Part shown: piece by piece, positions 15,190 to 17,785 of the stretch
How the letters are laid out: each line of letters starts with the position of its first letter
How positions within the stretch are numbered: position 1 is the first letter of the stretch
NCBI GenBank assembly: GCA_900756545.1
Contig: CAAEKO010000046.1
Span: 1 to 17,785, forward strand
Length of the DNA: 17,785 nt
Source of the DNA: Clostridia bacterium
GTDB lineage: Bacteria; Bacillota; Clostridia; UBA1381
Direction of reading: 5' to 3'
Position numbers and translations under genes: made by a program
The notes under the pieces: generated by a model
The model's input: the letters and a program-made list of their open reading frames with translations, nothing else
The model's database searches: none
What the model was told of the DNA's origin: nothing

Positions 15190-15218
15190 TTCCCATTTTT
15201 TAGAAAATAGGATATAAT
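15190..15218 (+). promoter_or_regulatory. Promoter of the metallophosphoesterase gene
   Basis: A perfect TATAAT at 15213-15218 is 17 bases from TTCCCA at 15190-15195 (4 of 6 to TTGACA). The leader would be about 20 bases and contains GGAGGTG, the ribosome-binding site of the GTG start at 15246. It lies divergent to the deacetylase gene. Confidence 0.62.
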
Positions 15219-15245
15219 ATCTAAGTCAAAGATGGAGGTGATTGT

Positions 15246-15944
15246 GTGGCGCTATATGCGATTTCTGATCTGCATCTGCCTTTGGGCGTGAACAAACCCA
15301 TGGATATATTCGGGAAAACCTGGGAAAATTATGTGGATCGCCTGGCTAAAAGCTGGCGGGAAATAGTTTTACCGGAGGATACGGTAGTTCTACCGGGGGA
15401 TTTTTCCTGGGCCACATATCTGCCGCAGGCTTATGCGGATTTTTTATTTCTTCATGAACTGCCCGGAAAGAAAATTCTTTTGAAGGGAAATCATGACTAC
15501 TGGTGGACTACCCGAAATAAGCTGGATGAATTTATGCGTGAAAATGCATTTTCTGATATTCATTTTTTGCATAATGATAGTGTCCTCTATCAGGAAACTG
15601 CTCTTTGCGGTACGCGGGGATGGGCTTATGGAGAGACAATGGGGGCGGAGGACGAAAAAATCTATACCCGTGAGATCGCGCGGCTGAAGCTATCTCTTGA
15701 TGCTGCAAAAAAACTTTCTCCCAAGCAGATCATTGCTTTTTTGCACTATCCGCCGGTGACGCCGGAAACAAAGGAAAACCGGTTTACGGAACTGCTGGAG
15801 GAATATGGCGTCAGTACATGTGTCTTTGGGCACATTCACGCGGCAGGGCATAGAAGTGCGGTGACAGGCAATATACGCGGCGTTGAGTATTTGCTGGTTT
15901 CGTGCGATTATCTTGGGTTTTGCCCGGTTAAATTGTGCGATTAG
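15246..15944 (+). CDS. Metallophosphoesterase (calcineurin-like)
   Basis: The 232-residue cytosolic protein has the full metallophosphoesterase metal-binding set: DLH (Asp8, His10), GDFSWA (Gly51-Asp52), GNHDYWW (81-87), His167 and GHIH (195-198). I infer that it belongs to the small bacterial predicted-phosphohydrolase group (COG1768-like); the substrate of that group is not established to my knowledge. The start is GTG at 15246, five bases after GGAGGTG, and places the first metal-binding strand (MALYAISDLHL) at the very N-terminus as expected. It has its own promoter and stands upstream of tig, which also has its own promoter. Cyclic-nucleotide, nucleotide or protein phosphatase activity are all conceivable. 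Confidence 0.88.
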   Translation: MALYAISDLHLPLGVNKPMDIFGKTWENYVDRLAKSWREIVLPEDTVVLPGDFSWATYLPQAYADFLFLHELPGKKILLKGNHDYWWTTRNKLDEFMRENAFSDIHFLHNDSVLYQETALCGTRGWAYGETMGAEDEKIYTREIARLKLSLDAAKKLSPKQIIAFLHYPPVTPETKENRFTELLEEYGVSTCVFGHIHAAGHRSAVTGNIRGVEYLLVSCDYLGFCPVKLCD

Positions 15945-15985
15945 CATATATTTATGAAAGAATCGTGAATTTTGGTAATTTTATC

Positions 15986-16013
15986 TTGAAATTTTAGAGA
16001 ATTATGTTATAAT
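15986..16013 (+). promoter_or_regulatory. tig-clpP promoter (extended -10)
   Basis: TTGAAA at 15986-15991 (5 of 6) and a perfect TATAAT at 16008-16013 are separated by 16 bases, with TGT directly before the -10 as an extended element. It is the strongest sigma-A promoter in the window, fitting for an abundant chaperone. The leader would be about 60 bases, AT-rich, with AGGAGG at 16067-16072. No inverted repeat of the HrcA (CIRCE) kind or CtsR-like direct repeat was recognised. Confidence 0.8.
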
Positions 16014-16082
16014 AATATAATTGTAATAATGGTACAATTGTGTATCATATAATATTTTAACGTTAGAGGAGGATTTTACAGG

Positions 16083-17369
16083 ATGGCTGTTAAATCGGAA
16101 CAGGTAGAGAAAAATCTTGTTAAATTAACATTTGAGGTGTCTTCGGAGCAATTTGAAGAAGGGATCAAAAAAGCATACGCAAAAAATGCGAAAAAATATA
16201 GCGTGCCCGGTTTCAGAAAGGGTAAAGTACCCAGATCGATTATTGAAAAATATTACACGGAAGCAGTTTTTTATGATGACGCCGTCAATTTTGTTTTACC
16301 AGATGCATATGAGGCGGCGCTGAAGGAAGCGGAGGTTGAATCCGTAGCAAAACCGGAAATTGACGTTGAGGAGATCAAAAAAGGCGAGCCTGTCGTATTT
16401 ACCGCACTGGTGACTACAAAGCCGGAGGTAAAGCTTGGAAAATATAAAGGTATAACTATCGAAAAAATTGAGCATAATGTAACCGATGAAGACGTTGACA
16501 AAGACATTGAGGCTACCCAGAAAAAAAATGCACGCCTGATTACTGTTGAAGACCGGGCGATCGAAAACGGCGATATTGCTGTAATTGATTTTGAAGGTTT
16601 TGCAGATGGCGTTGCATTCCCGGGCGGTAAAGGCGAGGACTATGAGCTGGAAATTGGTTCCGGTACATTTATCCCGGGCTTTGAAGAACAACTAATTGGG
16701 AAAAAGAATGATGAAGATGCAGAAGTTAATGTAACATTTCCGGAGGAATATCATGCGCCTGAATTGGCAGGGAAAGACGCTACCTTTAAGGTAAAGATTC
16801 ATGAGATCAAAGTCCGCGAGCTTCCGGAGCTGAATGACGATTTTGCTTCCGAGGTCAGTGAGTTTGATACGCTGGACGAATACAAGAAGGATGTCCGTAC
16901 ACGTTTGGAAAAAGCTGCTGAGGATAAAACAAAGGCTGAAACAGAAAACGCCATTATCGACAAGGTTTGTGAAGCGTCAGAAATCGACATTCCAGATGCT
17001 ATGATTGAGGCACAGATTGACCGGATGGTGAATGATTTTACACAGCGGCTGGCATATCAGGGCTTGAATTTGGATATGTATATGCAGTATACCGGTGCGA
17101 CAAAGGAAAGTTTCCGCGAGGGCTTCAGGGAACAGGCTTCGAAGCAGGTTCGTGTATCTTTAGTTTTGGAAGAAGTTGCGAAGCAGGAGGGAATTACTGC
17201 AAATCAGGAAGAAATTGACGATAAACTGGTTGATATGGGCAAGCAGTACAACATGGAAGTTGAAAAATTAAAAGAGCTGCTCCAGCCGGCGGACATGGAA
17301 AACCTGGAAAAGGAAATCGCATTGACAAAAACAATCGAAATGCTTGTCAACAAGGCAAAAATTAAATAA
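16083..17369 (+). CDS. tig: Trigger factor (ribosome-associated chaperone and PPIase)
   Basis: The 428-residue protein binds the ribosome exit tunnel at protein L23 and shields nascent chains. The ribosome-binding signature GFRKGKVP is at residues 43-50, in the N-terminal domain. An FKBP-type prolyl isomerase domain follows at about 155-245, including DIAVIDFEGFADG and a FIPGFEEQLIG segment. The helical, highly charged C-terminal chaperone domain runs from about 250 to 428. Length matches the family. ATG 16083 lies 10 bases after AGGAGG. The clpP gene starts 21 bases after its stop codon, the usual tig-clpP order in Firmicutes, linking folding of new proteins with turnover of failed ones. Confidence 0.97.
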   Translation: MAVKSEQVEKNLVKLTFEVSSEQFEEGIKKAYAKNAKKYSVPGFRKGKVPRSIIEKYYTEAVFYDDAVNFVLPDAYEAALKEAEVESVAKPEIDVEEIKKGEPVVFTALVTTKPEVKLGKYKGITIEKIEHNVTDEDVDKDIEATQKKNARLITVEDRAIENGDIAVIDFEGFADGVAFPGGKGEDYELEIGSGTFIPGFEEQLIGKKNDEDAEVNVTFPEEYHAPELAGKDATFKVKIHEIKVRELPELNDDFASEVSEFDTLDEYKKDVRTRLEKAAEDKTKAETENAIIDKVCEASEIDIPDAMIEAQIDRMVNDFTQRLAYQGLNLDMYMQYTGATKESFREGFREQASKQVRVSLVLEEVAKQEGITANQEEIDDKLVDMGKQYNMEVEKLKELLQPADMENLEKEIALTKTIEMLVNKAKIK

Positions 17370-17390
17370 ATTTCGAAAGGATTGAGAGGC

Positions 17391-17785
17391 ATGAGTTTAG
17401 TACCTATGGTCATTGAACAGACTGGCAGGGGAGAACGTTCCTACGATATTTTCTCACGACTTTTAGAGGATAGGATTATCTTTTTAGGCGAAGAGGTAAC
17501 AGACGCCAGCGCAAGCCTGATTGTTGCGCAGCTGCTGTTTTTGGAGGCAAAGGATCCTGACAAGGATATTCAGCTTTATATTAATAGTCCCGGCGGCTCA
17601 GTAACCGCAGGCATGGCGATCTACGATACAATGCAATACATAAAATGCGATGTATCGACAGTATGTATCGGCATGGCGGCTAGTATGGGCGCGTTTTTGC
17701 TGACAGCCGGTGCAAAGGGCAAGCGGTTTGCACTGCCCAACAGTGAGATTATGATTCACCAGCCCTTAGGCGGAATGCAGGGGCA
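17391..17785 (+). CDS. clpP: ATP-dependent Clp protease proteolytic subunit, 3'-truncated by window edge
   Basis: The first 131 residues of ClpP are visible; the family is about 195-200 long, so the rest lies beyond the window. ClpP forms the tetradecameric serine-protease chamber fed by ClpX or ClpC. The catalytic serine is Ser98 in GMAASMGAFLL and the catalytic histidine is His123 in MIHQPLGG. The third member, Asp near 172, is outside. SPGGSV (66-71) is the oxyanion-hole loop. An AGAGG sits before the ATG with short spacing and AAAGG lies a little further upstream. It is probably cotranscribed with tig; clpX and lon often follow in related genomes, but that cannot be seen here. Confidence 0.96.
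   Translation, partial: MSLVPMVIEQTGRGERSYDIFSRLLEDRIIFLGEEVTDASASLIVAQLLFLEAKDPDKDIQLYINSPGGSVTAGMAIYDTMQYIKCDVSTVCIGMAASMGAFLLTAGAKGKRFALPNSEIMIHQPLGGMQG

Noticed and set aside
1..17785. Search for CRISPR arrays, insertion sequences, tRNA/rRNA genes, riboswitches, toxin-antitoxin or phage-defence modules
   Set aside because: No repeat arrays, transposase genes, cloverleaf-like stretches, riboswitch-sized leaders or defence domains were recognised. The gaps are all shorter than about 165 bases and are explained by promoters and terminators.

Overview
The window reads as chromosomal core sequence from a strictly anaerobic, probably spore-forming Clostridia-type Firmicute, plausibly Lachnospiraceae-like. 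The organism call is an inference from four things. The promoters and ribosome-binding sites are of the low-to-mid GC Gram-positive type (AGGAGG, TATAAT, with TTG and GTG starts in use). The dihydroorotate dehydrogenase is the NAD-linked PyrK/PyrD (class 1B) type. There is an oxygen/NO-scavenging flavodiiron protein, and a SpoIVFB-like sporulation protease. Coding density is high, the longest gap is about 160 bases, and nearly every gene is on the plus strand. I found no mobile elements, CRISPR arrays, tRNA or rRNA genes, or phage genes.

Layout. Bases 1-1580 hold the 3' part of lepA (translation factor EF-4), closed by a strong intrinsic terminator. Next is a stand-alone SpoIVFB-like intramembrane metalloprotease gene (1672-2481), preceded by a plausible sigma-E-type promoter. 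Bases 2518-7455 hold a de novo pyrimidine operon, pyrB-pyrC-pyrF-pyrK-pyrD, from its promoter to its terminator. It covers carbamoyl-aspartate formation, ring closure, oxidation to orotate and OMP decarboxylation; pyrE and carAB are not here. A small four-cysteine flavoprotein gene follows (7482-8054). The primase and housekeeping sigma-factor genes dnaG-rpoD (8186-11058) overlap by ATGA and end in a terminator.

From 11143 a second unit runs prmA (ribosomal protein L11 methyltransferase), flavodiiron protein, uridine-phosphorylase-like enzyme. Its last gene overlaps by seven bases the end of a convergent, membrane-anchored polysaccharide deacetylase gene on the minus strand (14221-15084). Divergent from that, a metallophosphoesterase gene (15246-15944) leads into the protein-quality-control pair tig (trigger factor) and clpP, the latter cut by the window end.

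Functionally the window combines information processing (LepA, DnaG, SigA, PrmA), pyrimidine synthesis and salvage (PyrBCFKD, Udp), protein folding and turnover (Tig, ClpP), oxidative defence (flavodiiron protein) and envelope/sporulation functions (SpoIVFB-like protease, deacetylase). I do not see an undescribed multi-gene system. The more interesting points are regulatory (the sporulation-type promoter, short leaders, a tail-less hairpin, a convergent overlap) and a few family variants.
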